Origin: Symsagittifera roscoffensis | Taxonomy: Eukaryota; Xenacoelomorpha; Acoela; Convolutidae | Reading direction: 5' to 3' | NCBI RefSeq assembly: GCF_963678635.1 | Contig: NC_087064.1 | Location: 78,100,512-78,164,511 of the forward strand | DNA length: 64,000 bases | In this document: one piece after another, positions 35,215-46,089 of the stretch | How positions within the stretch are numbered: position 1 is the first letter of the stretch | Layout: each line of letters begins with the position of its first letter | Translations under genes and position numbers: made by a program | The notes under the pieces: model-generated | The model's input: only the letters and a program-made list of their open reading frames with translations | What the model was told of the DNA's origin: nothing | Databases searched by the model: none

Positions 35215-36290
35215 ATGTTCCAAGATGTAAATGGATTCCAGTAACAAATTTTCCGTGAATTATGCGTACAAATAACTTTAACATAATTTTCGTCGGCATT
35301 TTTGTTGAGTCACGGTTTCCGCAACAAGCGAATGAAGCTAGTTGTTTTGGATACCACAACTGTAAGTGGATTCCGCAGAAAGTAAGTGGAATCCGCAAAC
35401 TGTAAGTGGATTCCGAATTTAGTTTATTACTGATCATGCATATGAATTACTAAAAGCTAGAGCTGGAATTCTTTTCTTCAGCAATGAGGAAGTTAAAAGC
35501 CAGGATTAATCCTTGTCAGTGAAATCCACGAGCAAATCTTAAATTAGTGCTTAATTAAATCGGTGGAGATCGTTCTGAAATAAATCGGTTTTTAGTTTTT
35601 GGGATACATATCCCAGCAAACAGTTTTTGGGATCATTGTTTTGGAAACACGAAAACAAATAATTTCATTTTTTGGAGTCATTCGTGGAGAAGGTTTCATT
35701 CGGTGGACAACGCACAGCCGATTTATGTCAGTATTTGGTATTCCATCGGTCCCAAGTTTTGGTCAGTATTTGGGATTGACGGAATCCCAAAAACTGGAAT
35801 GTAATGAAATACATATGGAGTAATTTTATTTTTGGAGTCATTAGGTGGAGAGTGTTTAGAAACACAATACACAGCATATCGCCGGTCTATGTCTGTAATT
35901 GGGATTTCATCAATCTCAAATACCGGTCAGTAATTGGGATTCTATCAATTCCATCAATCCATCAATACTGCAGCTGGGTGTTTGATAGAAATTGAGATCA
36001 AACATTAGGCATTTCAACAGGTAGCTGATGAACGGATTTATTTATTAATTGAGATTGAACTTGCTGGTGATCACCTAGTAACTAAAAGATATAATTCTTA
36101 ACTCAACTGCATATATACACATATGTGAGCGGAATCCGCAAACAAAATGCGGGTTTCACTCACAAATTGCGGATTCCAGCAACAATTGCGGATTCGGCAA
36201 CGGTTCAAATTAACTATGCAGATGTTTTATAATTTGTTTGTGGATTCCACAAGCTGTTCTGGATTCCGCAAACTCGATTGCGGATTCCCC
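35215..36290. repeat. Clustered GGATTCCGC words and a diverged duplication
   Basis: AAGTGGATTCCGCA-like words occur at about 35170-35420 (six or more) and GCGGATTCC words at 36128-36290. The form TGCGGAWTCCGCA is palindromic around its centre. Between them, 35655-35820 and 35825-36000 are diverged tandem copies (TTTGGAGTCATT, GGTGGA, CAGTAATTGGGATT words). Confidence 0.5.
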
Positions 36291-36660
36291 AAATTCGCCT
36301 TTTTTTAAGCAATTTTGAGCTGTACAGTCTTCTATCTTTTTGTTTGTGGAAACCAAAACAGAAAAGAAGATTGAAGAAAAATAGCAATGTCGCCGATTCC
36401 GCTTACAATGCACAGAAAGTACATTTTGGCCTCGCATTGTATCAAAAAGTCTCTGCTATCTTTTAATTTTTTTTTCAAGGTTCATCTCTGGCATGAACTT
36501 GCCAAGACAGCCACAATTATCTTTAAGATTTAAACAACATTTTAAAAATTTTTTCGAAGATATTAGAGATTGATGGACTGGGGTAGTTATGTCAACCAGA
36601 TGAACTACCGTTTGGTATTTCAGACTTATATATTATTGCAGTTTAATTCTAATCACTTAC

Positions 36661-37026
36661 GTTCTGCCTATACTACCAGATGAGTCAGCATTGAGATATA
36701 AATCTGTTGGGCCCTGTTGACAAAGAAAGCAAGATGTTTTGTCGTCATTTTTGTCAATGTTTTCTAAATTGTCCGAGCCGCCAATGAAACCTTGGCTGAA
36801 CTTGTCATCAGTTATACCTGCCAATTTCATCCAGTAATTTTTCTGATCTTCTGTTTGAGCTCTCATTGGAATTTCTGTACCTCCTTGTATCATAAGAGCT
36901 GCACAAACAATGCTATAAAGCGGTACTCTCATGTCACTTTGCTGTGCCGTTTCAAAATTTATACAGAGTATTTTCCGTATTTTTTCTGAGAGATTTTTGT
37001 CAAACATGGCTTTTCTGGCATCTTGT
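36661..37026 (-). CDS. vWA-domain protein, upstream exon (cut by gap)
   Basis: Reading into the N gap, this exon encodes the end of one vWA domain (YWMKLAGITDDKFSQGF, then a TSCFLCQQ linker) and the start of the next (PTDLYLNADSSGSIG, with the MIDAS DxSxS). It ends at GGCAGAAC|GTAAGTG. The protein therefore has at least two tandem vWA domains. The frame is open to the gap edge at 37026, so the Met at 37007 need not be the start. In strand sense, the family A element lies just upstream, beyond the gap. Confidence 0.75.
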
Positions 37027-37226
37027 NNNNNNNNNNNNNNNNNNNNNNNNNNNNNNNNNNNNNNNNNNNNNNNNNNNNNNNNNNNNNNNNNNNNNNNNNN
37101 NNNNNNNNNNNNNNNNNNNNNNNNNNNNNNNNNNNNNNNNNNNNNNNNNNNNNNNNNNNNNNNNNNNNNNNNNNNNNNNNNNNNNNNNNNNNNNNNNNNN
37201 NNNNNNNNNNNNNNNNNNNNNNNNNN
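37027..37226. other. Assembly gap (200 N)
   Basis: Exactly 200 unknown bases. The gap hides the junction between the vWA gene and the family A retroelement, and with it the expected 5' LTR and primer-binding site. The true length may differ from 200. Confidence 0.95.
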
Positions 37227-37708
37227 ATTTGTTTGAACCCGGAATCAGCCCATGTAAAACAGAGTTCCCAGATGTAAAAATCAAAAGAAAAATTATCGAT
37301 CACTATCTGAAAGATATATGTAACTTAACACAACAATACGGAATCTACTCCATAGAATTCAGCTCACCAAACCAGAATCACAGCAAATATGTAATTCAAA
37401 CAGACGACCTTGATTTAGAATTTTCAAAAGTATTCTCAGAATATATAAAAAGCATACAATATCATAACTCACAAAGAGCAAACTCCATATTCACCAATGA
37501 AGTTTTTGCAATAATATATAGTTATATCTCGATATTAGAAAACGAAATCCCAATCCCAAATGTCTCACCGACAGAAACATCTAAACATATAAGAGTACGA
37601 CATGAAATCACACTACTCTCTAGTTTTCTAAATATAATTAAAGAAAATTTCACTAAAGATGAAGTTTCACAACATACAAAACACGACTTACAAAAAATTT
37701 TGGCATAG
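37227..37708 (+). CDS. ORF0 upstream of gag (5' end in gap)
   Basis: About 160 codons are visible from the gap edge to a TAG at 37706. Blocks: FPDVKIKRKIIDHYL, LTQQYGIYSIEF, LDLEFSKVFSEYI, IYSYISILENEIP, RVRHEITLLSSFLNII. No domain is recognised. The next frame downstream is in phase, so the TAG could separate ORF0 from gag or interrupt one longer protein. In the dead copy at 2390-2840 a stop lies at the equivalent place, which favours a real boundary. An acceptor-like TTTCACAG lies at 37746-37753. Confidence 0.55.
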
Positions 37709-37753
37709 TTTATAATAGATTATTTCACGCATAATATTGATTTAATTTCACAG

Positions 37754-40587
37754 GCAAGAAAAAATTTTAGACCTCAAAACTCAAACGATAATACTGCCAT
37801 CACAGAACAATCAGACTATGTTTGGGTCCCCGAATGGTCTCATCCCGCATTTATAAACTTCCCACAATCAATCTCAAGTCAAGCAATAAGTACGATATCT
37901 TATGTAAGAGATTATGTAAGAGTAATACCATTAACCATTGATGCAACACCATTAAACTATAATACATTTTTACCTGATATGCAAAATAATAGTTTAAACT
38001 CCACAGTCATACACAATGAAAACCTCAATGGAACTAGGAATCTCACTCAACAAGATATCCAGACACCATCACACTTCATAAATGAAGAAATAGTACACAC
38101 AACAACTACACAACAAAGCATTTCACCGATACGTCCAAATTTAACAACACCAAGAAATACAAACCCTTCACAAACACTGGTAACCTTACAATCAACCGTT
38201 AAACCTTCGGTTGCCCCAAAATATTCACACATGGATTATCAAACATACAGACCCATGACAATACCGTCAAAAACACGCAAAACGTTCACTAGAAATAATT
38301 TTGCAGAACATAATTATAATTACACACATCCATCAAAAACAAATTATCCCCCACGAAAAAATTTTAATAATCATATAAGATCTCGAAACTGGGATAACCC
38401 AATGGCACCAACCAATTCAGTAAATTTTCAAACAAATTTACATCCTCCACAGGATCGTAGTGAAAATTACCCATTTTTTCAACAAAGTAAAAATAAAAAA
38501 CAAACATCTTATCAAATGGATTACTTATCCTCAGATGATGATTTTTTACAACCAGATATATTTGCACCATATAATCAAGAATATCGTGGACAAGGAGTAC
38601 AGAAACCACATACAAATCATAGAATTTTTTCTCCACAACCGATAGATACACAAAATCAACAACCAATCCAAACACAAAACCCAATTAATACACAATCTTT
38701 TCAACCAATTCAGCAACAAAACCCAATGATCACACACTCGTATCAACCAACACAAATGCAAAATGAAATACCACTCCCATATTATCTTCAACAACACGAA
38801 ATAACAAGAAATCAACTTTCAAATTTTTCTCAAATGCCAAATGCAGCAGAATCATTACAAATGACAATGAATCCATACCTTATGGGTGGATCATCAATAA
38901 CATCAAACAAACCTTTAATGGTATTCACAGGAACAGACCCTGAATATTCTGTAGAAGATTATTTAAATGCAGTAACAGCTAATTTGATTTTAAATATAGG
39001 ACCTGAACCAATTAATACGCCACTACATCAAAACTGGATACATCGACGCACAGCGTTGATACAGACAACCTTAGACGGCGCAGCCCAAAAATGGTTTTCA
39101 GTATTGCCTATAGAAATAAAATCAAATTGGAAAAGGTTTACACAAGAATTTTCAAAAATGTTTGACTCCGAAAGAAACAAACAACAACAAAGAGTTTTAT
39201 GTAATGAAATTCGCAGATTGGCAAATGAAACCATCAAGCAATTAGCAGTACGCATCGAAACACTAGTTCGAAAAGCATATTCATTAAATACACACGACTA
39301 TAAAAACACAAAGATGACAGGAATCTTAATGATGACCTTAACACCGAAATTAAGGAAAATAGCAATAAAAAAGAGAGCATCTCATCCTTCTTCAATTCGA
39401 GAACCCGATTTAGATTTTCGAAAACTAGTAGACAAACTAGAACAAGCAGAAATCACAATGAAACTCGAAGAAACAGAAAATCTGAAATTACAATATGCTA
39501 ATCGAATTGAAACAAATTCCACAAATATCAACAATATACAGGAATCAGATACAGACCTCGTTGAAAAAATCACTGAAATACTCAATATTTATGAAAAACA
39601 CCCAACCTTTAAAGGCAAACCATCTTTCAAAAAATGGTGTAATTATTGCCGACGATACGGACATAGTATTTCTGAATGTAGACAAAAACAGCAAGACAAT
39701 CAAAATAAACCTCAAAAATATAAAGAACCAAATAAATCATTCTATCAATACATGAAAAAAATCAAAATCTACCGAACAAAAATGTATACAGCAACAACAG
39801 TTCAGGAAAACCACTCCCGAACAATACAAATTATACAAGAAATCAATCACCACATAACTCAAGTTATAGAGGAAGATCGCCAGAACGAAGACATACACAA
39901 AATCCGTCACAAAATCACTACAATAGACCAAATAGTCGAAATAACTACTCCATATCTAATTCAAACACAACACAATTTGTTTCTAGATCTAATTCCCAAT
40001 CAAGAAATAAATACTATCCAAATAATCAGTCACGAAACTCATCATATAATAGAAATAGAAACTATTCCAATAATCGAAATAGAAGCTATTCAAACAACCG
40101 AAATCAGTATTATCCAAACAATCGATCAAGAAATAACTCATATAATAGATAAAACGGTAATTATCAAAATAGATCGCGAAATAATTCACAAAATCGACAT
40201 TCAAGTTATAATAATCGTTATAGAAATTATTCCCAATCACCACACCGGAATAATAATCATTATAATAATTCTAATAATCGCCACAGAAGTAGTACACCTA
40301 AACATCAAAGACATATTAATCAAGTACAATCAAATCCAGAAACAACATCAGACCCTCCAGGTATTGATGACACAGTAAATGATACGTTACAACTCAATCA
40401 AATAAACTGTGGATCATCAGACTCAGAAAGTGATACCGAAAACACTCTCTCCATCAATATGATAGCAGTTGAAAATGACTATGAACCTGTTATATATGAA
40501 CAACCTTTTTCATCACACATATATGAAAATCAATCAGAACTAACACTACAAATCAATCCAATGAAAATGACAAAACAAAATGCTTGA
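37754..40587 (+). pseudogene. gag: Family A gag (capsid/nucleocapsid), frame broken
   Basis: The first Met is at 37979, but the frame is open from 37709 and similarity to the dead copy starts near 37754 (ARKNFRP). The N-terminal third is Gln/Asn/Thr/Pro-rich. The capsid-like core (MVFTGTDPEYSVEDYLNAV, then TTLDGAAQKWFSVLP, then ETIKQLAVRIETLVRKAYS) spans about 38920-39300. A KLVDKLEQAEITMKLEE helix and a CCHC zinc knuckle (CNYCRRYGHSISEC, 39641-39682) follow. After the A7 run at 39755-39761 the natural reading moves to the -1 frame, giving an Asn/Ser/Arg-rich nucleic-acid-binding tail up to TGA 40585 with one TAA at 40150. The Ile-rich continuation to 40378 in the original frame is an artefact. 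A7 could be a programmed slip site or an indel. Confidence 0.75.
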
Positions 40588-41129
40588 ATACAAATCACAT
40601 CTATCAAAATATACAAAAAGAACAACCCAAAGAAAAAATTTGGACAATACCATTTCTCTTAGAAAGTCCAAGAAACAAAGAATTTCAACCACCAGATCTT
40701 GAAATTGATTTTCTAATTGATTCAGGAGCAGAATCAAATATAATAAACATTCCCACATGGAATGAAATAAAAACCTTACATCCAAAGCTAACACCTCTTG
40801 AAACCTCCAGTAAGTTAGCAACAGCACAAGGATCAACATTAATAAACTACGGAAAAATTCAATTAATTCTTCTCCCCACAAGAACAATAGAGCTAAATAA
40901 AATTTTAAATAAACCATTTAAACAAATATTCCATATCACCGATATTAAACACAATATCATTGGAATACCATTTATCTCTATATATATACCAACAATCAAC
41001 ATCTTGAATAGTAAAATATTAATCAAAGATAAATATACAAAAACAAAAGACACATCCCTAACATTTTTTCAAAGATTAAATAAACAACCACCATTCTTTT
41101 CAAAATTTTACCCAATATATAACCAATAA
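40584..41129 (+). CDS. Aspartic protease region of pol
   Basis: The retropepsin-like active site LIDSGAES is at 40713-40736, followed by hydrophobic strands (IINIPTW, ATAQGSTLINYGKIQ) and the HNIIGIPFI block before a linker. It begins without a clear Met (first codon considered TTG) and overlaps the gag tail in the -1 frame, as in many gag-pol junctions. The TAA at 41127 is in phase with the RT frame that follows. The related copy near 7285 has CAA there, so PR and RT were one polyprotein. Confidence 0.8.
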   Translation: MNTNHIYQNIQKEQPKEKIWTIPFLLESPRNKEFQPPDLEIDFLIDSGAESNIINIPTWNEIKTLHPKLTPLETSSKLATAQGSTLINYGKIQLILLPTRTIELNKILNKPFKQIFHITDIKHNIIGIPFISIYIPTINILNSKILIKDKYTKTKDTSLTFFQRLNKQPPFFSKFYPIYNQ

Positions 41130-43541
41130 AGAAAACACTTGAAACCACTATCAGGAAACATCTATAATTTTTCAATAAAACAAGTTAACCAATATGATAA
41201 AAAACAAAACAAACAAAAATTTTATATGTCAGATTTTGAATTCAAACCTATTCATAAATTTTTCAAAATCACAATCTCATCAATAAAATATTTGAAAAAC
41301 TCAAATTCAGATATTATTTCTTTACATGTATACAACAATACACCTTACCAAGTAACATTACCTTTAGGATTTTTAGGCTATTGCGAAACCAACGCTACAA
41401 TATCACCAATACACGAAAAAGCGTATCGCGTAAATAATATACTTCAATTATTAGATATTTGTCAATCCACAATTCTTAATGAAGAATTATCCATAAATAA
41501 TATAATAAGTAACGAAAAAAGAAATACGGATTATTTCACAAAAACCCCATATTTCAAACCTACATTCAACATAAGTAACTACACAGAGACTCAACAGAAA
41601 TTTTTAACAATGTTTAATTTCCAACATTCACAAATAACACAAGACGAATTTGAAAAATTAGCCAAACAGCTAATCAAATATTCATCAGTCTATGCAACAT
41701 CCAAATTTGATGTTGGCAAAATCAGCTCATCATTACATCTCCCGTTAAAACCTGACGCAGTTTTCAAAAAACAAAGAGCAAGTAAAGTACCAATTCATTT
41801 ACACGATAAAGTCAACAGATTACTCGATATTTTAGAACAATACAAAATTATCTCACCGGTAAACAAAGAAGAACAACCAAAAGGTAACACATTTGTCAAC
41901 CCGGTTATCATCCTAGCAAAAGGAGAATCATTAAAAATAGTTCTAGACGCTAGATATCTTAATTCACTAATAGACTAATCAAAGTGTAATTGTCCTATTG
42001 AACCAATACAAGTTATTTTCACAAAAATAAACGGAAAATACTTTACAACCGTAGATATGAACAGTGCATATAATCAAATGCCATTAGATGAACAATCGCG
42101 ACGTTTAACACAATTTGTTATTGGAAACCAACAATATGAATTCAACCGCCTATTCTATGGAATATCCATAGGACCAGCAGCATTTTCAGCCTTCATGAGC
42201 AAAATTTTTAGAACACTAATACTCAAGAAAAACGCAATCACCTATTTAGACGATGTTTTTATGCAATCACAAACTAAAGAAGAAATGTTCAATGTTTTAG
42301 AACAATATCACCAAATACTTCAGAACGAAAATCTGAAGGCCGCCCCCGACAAATCACACTTCTTTTTGACAAGAGTAAAATTCTTAGGACATAATATAGA
42401 AAGAAAAACAATCACTCCATTGAAATCACGCATTGACGCTATTCAGAAACTCCAACCACCAACAAATAAAAAGAAAATCCAAGAATTCCTTGGAATGTTA
42501 AACTTTTTAAGCAAATATGTTTATAAAATGCAATTATACCTAAGACCATTCTATAATATACTTAGACAACAAAATAATTTTGAATGGAATACAGAACATC
42601 AAGCACGATTTGAAGAAATAAAGAAACTCTTAACTGAACAAATTTCAAACACAATTCCAGATCCAAATCAACCATTTTATGCAATGTGCGATGCTTCGAA
42701 CTTTGGCATCGGCGCAGCATTATTACAATCACATAATGGTACAAATAAAATGAACCTTATATCAGCAAATTCTCGATTATTCACTCAAGCAGAGCTACGA
42801 CTCTCAACTCTAATGAGAGAATGTACAGCCATAATATATACACTAACAGAATATGAATTTCTGATACTTGGATCAAAACATCCAACAGTTCTATTCACAG
42901 ACCATAAGCCAATCATCTTTCTTTTTACACAAAAATCTAACCCAAACCACCGAGTTTATAGATTTCAACTAATTTTAATGAAATTCCCAAACTTACATAT
43001 AGTTTGGACCGCAGGAAAAAATCTTGCATTACCAGACACTTTAAGTCGAAATACGCCACCTGAATTACTTACACGTAAAACCACAGTTGAAATACCCAAA
43101 AATATAAAATTCTACCTTGCAGAAAATGAAACATCACCCCGATTGGAATGCAAATATGCAGTAAAAACTGACGTTGAACAATCACAGATAAATAGTTTAC
43201 AACTTTTCCCACTTTATTTAGATTGTCAAAATAATCACTATGAAGTTGATCTACTTGGAACATCAACTTTTAAACCAATTCCATATTCACAATGGATAAA
43301 AAATAACACCCAACAAAAAAGAATAAAACAACACCCGCCTAAAAAATACCTTTTTCCACTAATTGAAAAAGAAAACTTAACTGATAAAATAAACTTATCA
43401 GGACCACAAACAAACGATTCAAAATACACAATAAATCAAGTTTTTGACCTCCATGACCCACTTGATACAATACCCTTATCTAAATTAGAAATCGAAAACA
43501 TTTTTCTCCCCCCAACAGAAACAATACAATTTCAACATTGA
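41130..43541 (+). pseudogene. Reverse transcriptase and RNase H region of pol
   Basis: It begins with a spacer (MSDFEFKPIHKF), then the RT palm and fingers: NPVIILAKGESLKIVLDARYL, FTTVDMNSAYNQMPLD (motif A Asp), RLFYGISIGPAAFSAFM, the catalytic YLDD at 42243-42254, and KFLGHNI plus the KKKIQEFLGMLNF connection. RNase H follows with CDASNFGIGAAL, RECTAIIYTL, TDHKPIIFL and AGKNLALPDTLSR. A TAA at 41976, just before SKCNCPIEPI, breaks the domain in phase. Otherwise the frame is continuous to TGA 43539. Catalytic residues are all present. Confidence 0.85.
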
Positions 43542-44785
43542 AACAATATCAAAATCTTGACCCAGTAATTAGACAACTAAAATCATGGCACAAATATAAA
43601 ACTAAACCCGTCAAGGCAGATTCAACTATTTTAGGAAACAAAACACTCCTCCGATACTTTCGAAAATTTAATAACACAACAATTAACGAAAATACAGACC
43701 TTTTAGAATATAAATTAAATGAATATACAGTTCCCTGTCTCCCTTTAAGTATAATTCTCATCGCTTTTAATATTTCACATACACAAAACACTAAAGGACA
43801 CTCTGGATCAGAGAAAACATATTCAAATTTCATACAAAACTTTTATTTCCCAAATGCACCAATTTGGATAAAAGTACTATGCATTGATTGTATAGTATGT
43901 CAACTAAACAAACCTTACCCAAATCAAAAACAAATAGCACAAAAACAAGATTTTAAAGGACAAAGTTTGTACTTTAACCACCGTATCTCATTTGATACAA
44001 AAGGACCAATTTCACCCTCATCAGAAGGAAACTCCTACATTATGGTAATTGTTGACGCTTTTACACATTATGTAGCACTTAACCCAGTACCACATTGTAA
44101 CGCTTATTACGCTTACACAATTATTACGCTTTATGAACACTGGATAGCCAAATTTGGACTACCAGAAATTTTAGTTACAGACAACGGTACAGAATTCATA
44201 AATAATGAAATCATCACACTATGTCATTTATATAACATCAAACACAAACCACGTACATCTCATGCACCCTGGACAAACGGCTTAGTCGAAGGTATGAACC
44301 GTTCATTACAAGAATATCTTAGATGTATCATCAATGGAAATGATACAAGATATACCGAATGGTCAGCAGATGTAAAACTATTTCCCTTAGCATATAATTC
44401 ACAAATCACGACAACTCTAGGAATGTCACCATATGAAAAGATTTTTAACCAAAAGCCACGCAAACCAATAATGTTTACAGCAAACTCCCATAAAAACGCA
44501 CAAGGTTATTTTCAACCAAATAAAGACTCAATTTGTTATAACCTACCTTTACATACACACGATGAAGATCATTTTCATCACCCACAAATTCTTAAATTAG
44601 CCTCCGGTACACACACCGAATGGATTTTAAACAGAGATAAAAAACATAATGAAATTTACCAAAAAGTAACAAAAAAGTTGTTACAAAGGCAGAACATTAA
44701 TGAACAGATAAATTCACGCTTTACACCAGCCTCCGATTTAAAAATTGGAACATTTGTTTTAATACCCAATTTTAACACCCAATAA
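43538..44785 (+). CDS. Integrase region of pol
   Basis: The HHCC zinc domain (HTQNTKGHSGSEKTY, then CIVCQ) leads into a DDE core: ISFDTKGPI with the first Asp, ILVTDNGTEF with the second, and APWTNGLVEGMNRS with Glu. There are exactly 35 residues between the second Asp and the Glu, as in retroviral integrases. The frame is -1 relative to RT-RNase H, overlapping at ATTGAAAC. A TAA at 44783 stops it, after which the same frame continues (KLQPLRKGPYQII, VQHRNNLLPF), the usual integrase C-terminal barrel, until about 44930. All catalytic residues are present. Confidence 0.85.
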   Translation: MKQYQNLDPVIRQLKSWHKYKTKPVKADSTILGNKTLLRYFRKFNNTTINENTDLLEYKLNEYTVPCLPLSIILIAFNISHTQNTKGHSGSEKTYSNFIQNFYFPNAPIWIKVLCIDCIVCQLNKPYPNQKQIAQKQDFKGQSLYFNHRISFDTKGPISPSSEGNSYIMVIVDAFTHYVALNPVPHCNAYYAYTIITLYEHWIAKFGLPEILVTDNGTEFINNEIITLCHLYNIKHKPRTSHAPWTNGLVEGMNRSLQEYLRCIINGNDTRYTEWSADVKLFPLAYNSQITTTLGMSPYEKIFNQKPRKPIMFTANSHKNAQGYFQPNKDSICYNLPLHTHDEDHFHHPQILKLASGTHTEWILNRDKKHNEIYQKVTKKLLQRQNINEQINSRFTPASDLKIGTFVLIPNFNTQ

Positions 44786-45269
44786 AGAATTTCTAAAAAA
44801 TTACAACCCCTTCGTAAAGGACCATACCAAATAATTGCAAAACCCACTGATGTCACATATAAAATCACCGACTCAGACAAAAAAGAAATCGTTCAACACC
44901 GAAATAACCTATTACCTTTTTATCCTATTTCGATAACTAACTCAATTATATTCTTTTACAGGTTTAAAAGTTATTCAAAATGACCCACATATGGAAAATA
45001 AAACAAAGGAACAAAATGATATTCACCTCGGAAATCAAAATACAAAATCAACCACCACAAAAAACAATACAAAAAATCTAGATCAAAATACATCTCAAAA
45101 AGAAAGAAGAAATAGAAAAATGACAGAACAAATAATACCCCAAGAGCACATCGACAAATCAGAACATAGAGAGTCATCACGACTTAGAAATCAACCACGT
45201 AAAAATTATAAAATATTTATCCCACAATCTAAAATATTAAAGAAAGTCGAATTTCAAAAACAACTTTAA
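44786..45269 (+). pseudogene. Pol C-terminal tail
   Basis: The integrase frame continues past the TAA to about 44930, and coding then moves to the frame of 44991-45269 (FTGLKVIQNDP, then a hydrophilic Lys/Asn/Gln-rich tail ending IFIPQSKILKKVEFQKQL). The tail is strongly basic with SRLRNQPRKNY, which resembles a chromatin- or RNA-binding extension. TTCTTTTACAG at 44951-44961 also looks like a 3' splice site. An indel is the simpler explanation for the frame change. Confidence 0.5.
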
Positions 45270-46089
45270 TTTTATACTTCACAGTCTTGAAACCTCTGAA
45301 ACATTTTGAACTTTCATTTTTCAAAATAACATGCTGACAAACACGAAATGATTCTAGTTCAAATTTAAACCAATAGGATTCATCCAATCCGTCACCTTCT
45401 CTAACTTAAACTCAGATCAATTAGACGAACCATATAAAACTCCAGGCATATCTATAACTATAACTTTACGACCTCCAGGTCAAAAATAGGCAAAGCACTC
45501 CAACTTCACAACTAAAATAAATATCACCATAATATCATAACCCTCCCTTATCTAATAACCCAAAGATCAACAATATTTCCCCAACTCAGACCACGAATAC
45601 CCCCCAAACAAATCTGTTAACTTAGCCTAAAGTAACAGAACGAACATTTTAATTAGCCTAAAGTACAAAAATCTCACCATACCCCGGATCATTTGACAAA
45701 TAAAAATAAAGAAAAAGACGAACTCCCGAACACCATAAAAATTGCCCCCAACAATTTTTCACAAAACTCAACCCACTTGTCAAAAAACCAATAAATAATC
45801 CGACCACACTTGAAAATTGCCCCAAACAACAAAAAATATTCGATCAAGAAGTCATTTCTTAAATGCTCTTCTCTCAATCAGTCACTATAATTATCACAAA
45901 CCTCAAACAATTTTTTACGATACTTAAAACTTTCATAATATTTCTTTTTGATATCCTTGAATCTTTTGTAATAATCTTAATCATTTTTTGCAATATTTTT
46001 TAAATTTTCTATTCTATATTTGAACTATTCCTCCAACTTTCAAAAGCCCTTGATTATATCCACAGGTACGATTCATAAAACTTGTCTAA
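45270..46089 (+). other. Untranslated spacer between pol and ORF3
   Basis: There is no supported frame over 820 bases. It contains duplicated words (TTAGCCTAAAGTA at 45622 and 45656; AAATTGCCCC at 45741 and 45810). TTATATCCACAG|GTACG at 46065, 25 bases before the ORF3 start, is a good 3' splice-site candidate for a subgenomic mRNA that would carry ORF3, env and ORF5. Confidence 0.4.

Larger units (their letters stand above)
34025..36660 (-). other. 2.6-kb intron of the vWA gene
   Basis: It is bounded by GTAAGTGATT (reverse complement at 36651-36660) and TTTTAG (34025-34030). It contains a foldback element (34325-35062), clustered GGATTCCGC words (35215-35420 and 36120-36290), and a diverged duplication of about 165 bp (35655-36000). 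No host ORF is supported on either strand inside it. Confidence 0.7.

Noticed and set aside
39762-40378. Ile-rich C-terminal part of the long gag ORF
   Set aside because: The -1 frame over the same bases gives a normal Asn/Arg/Ser-rich nucleocapsid tail that is also found in the older copy.
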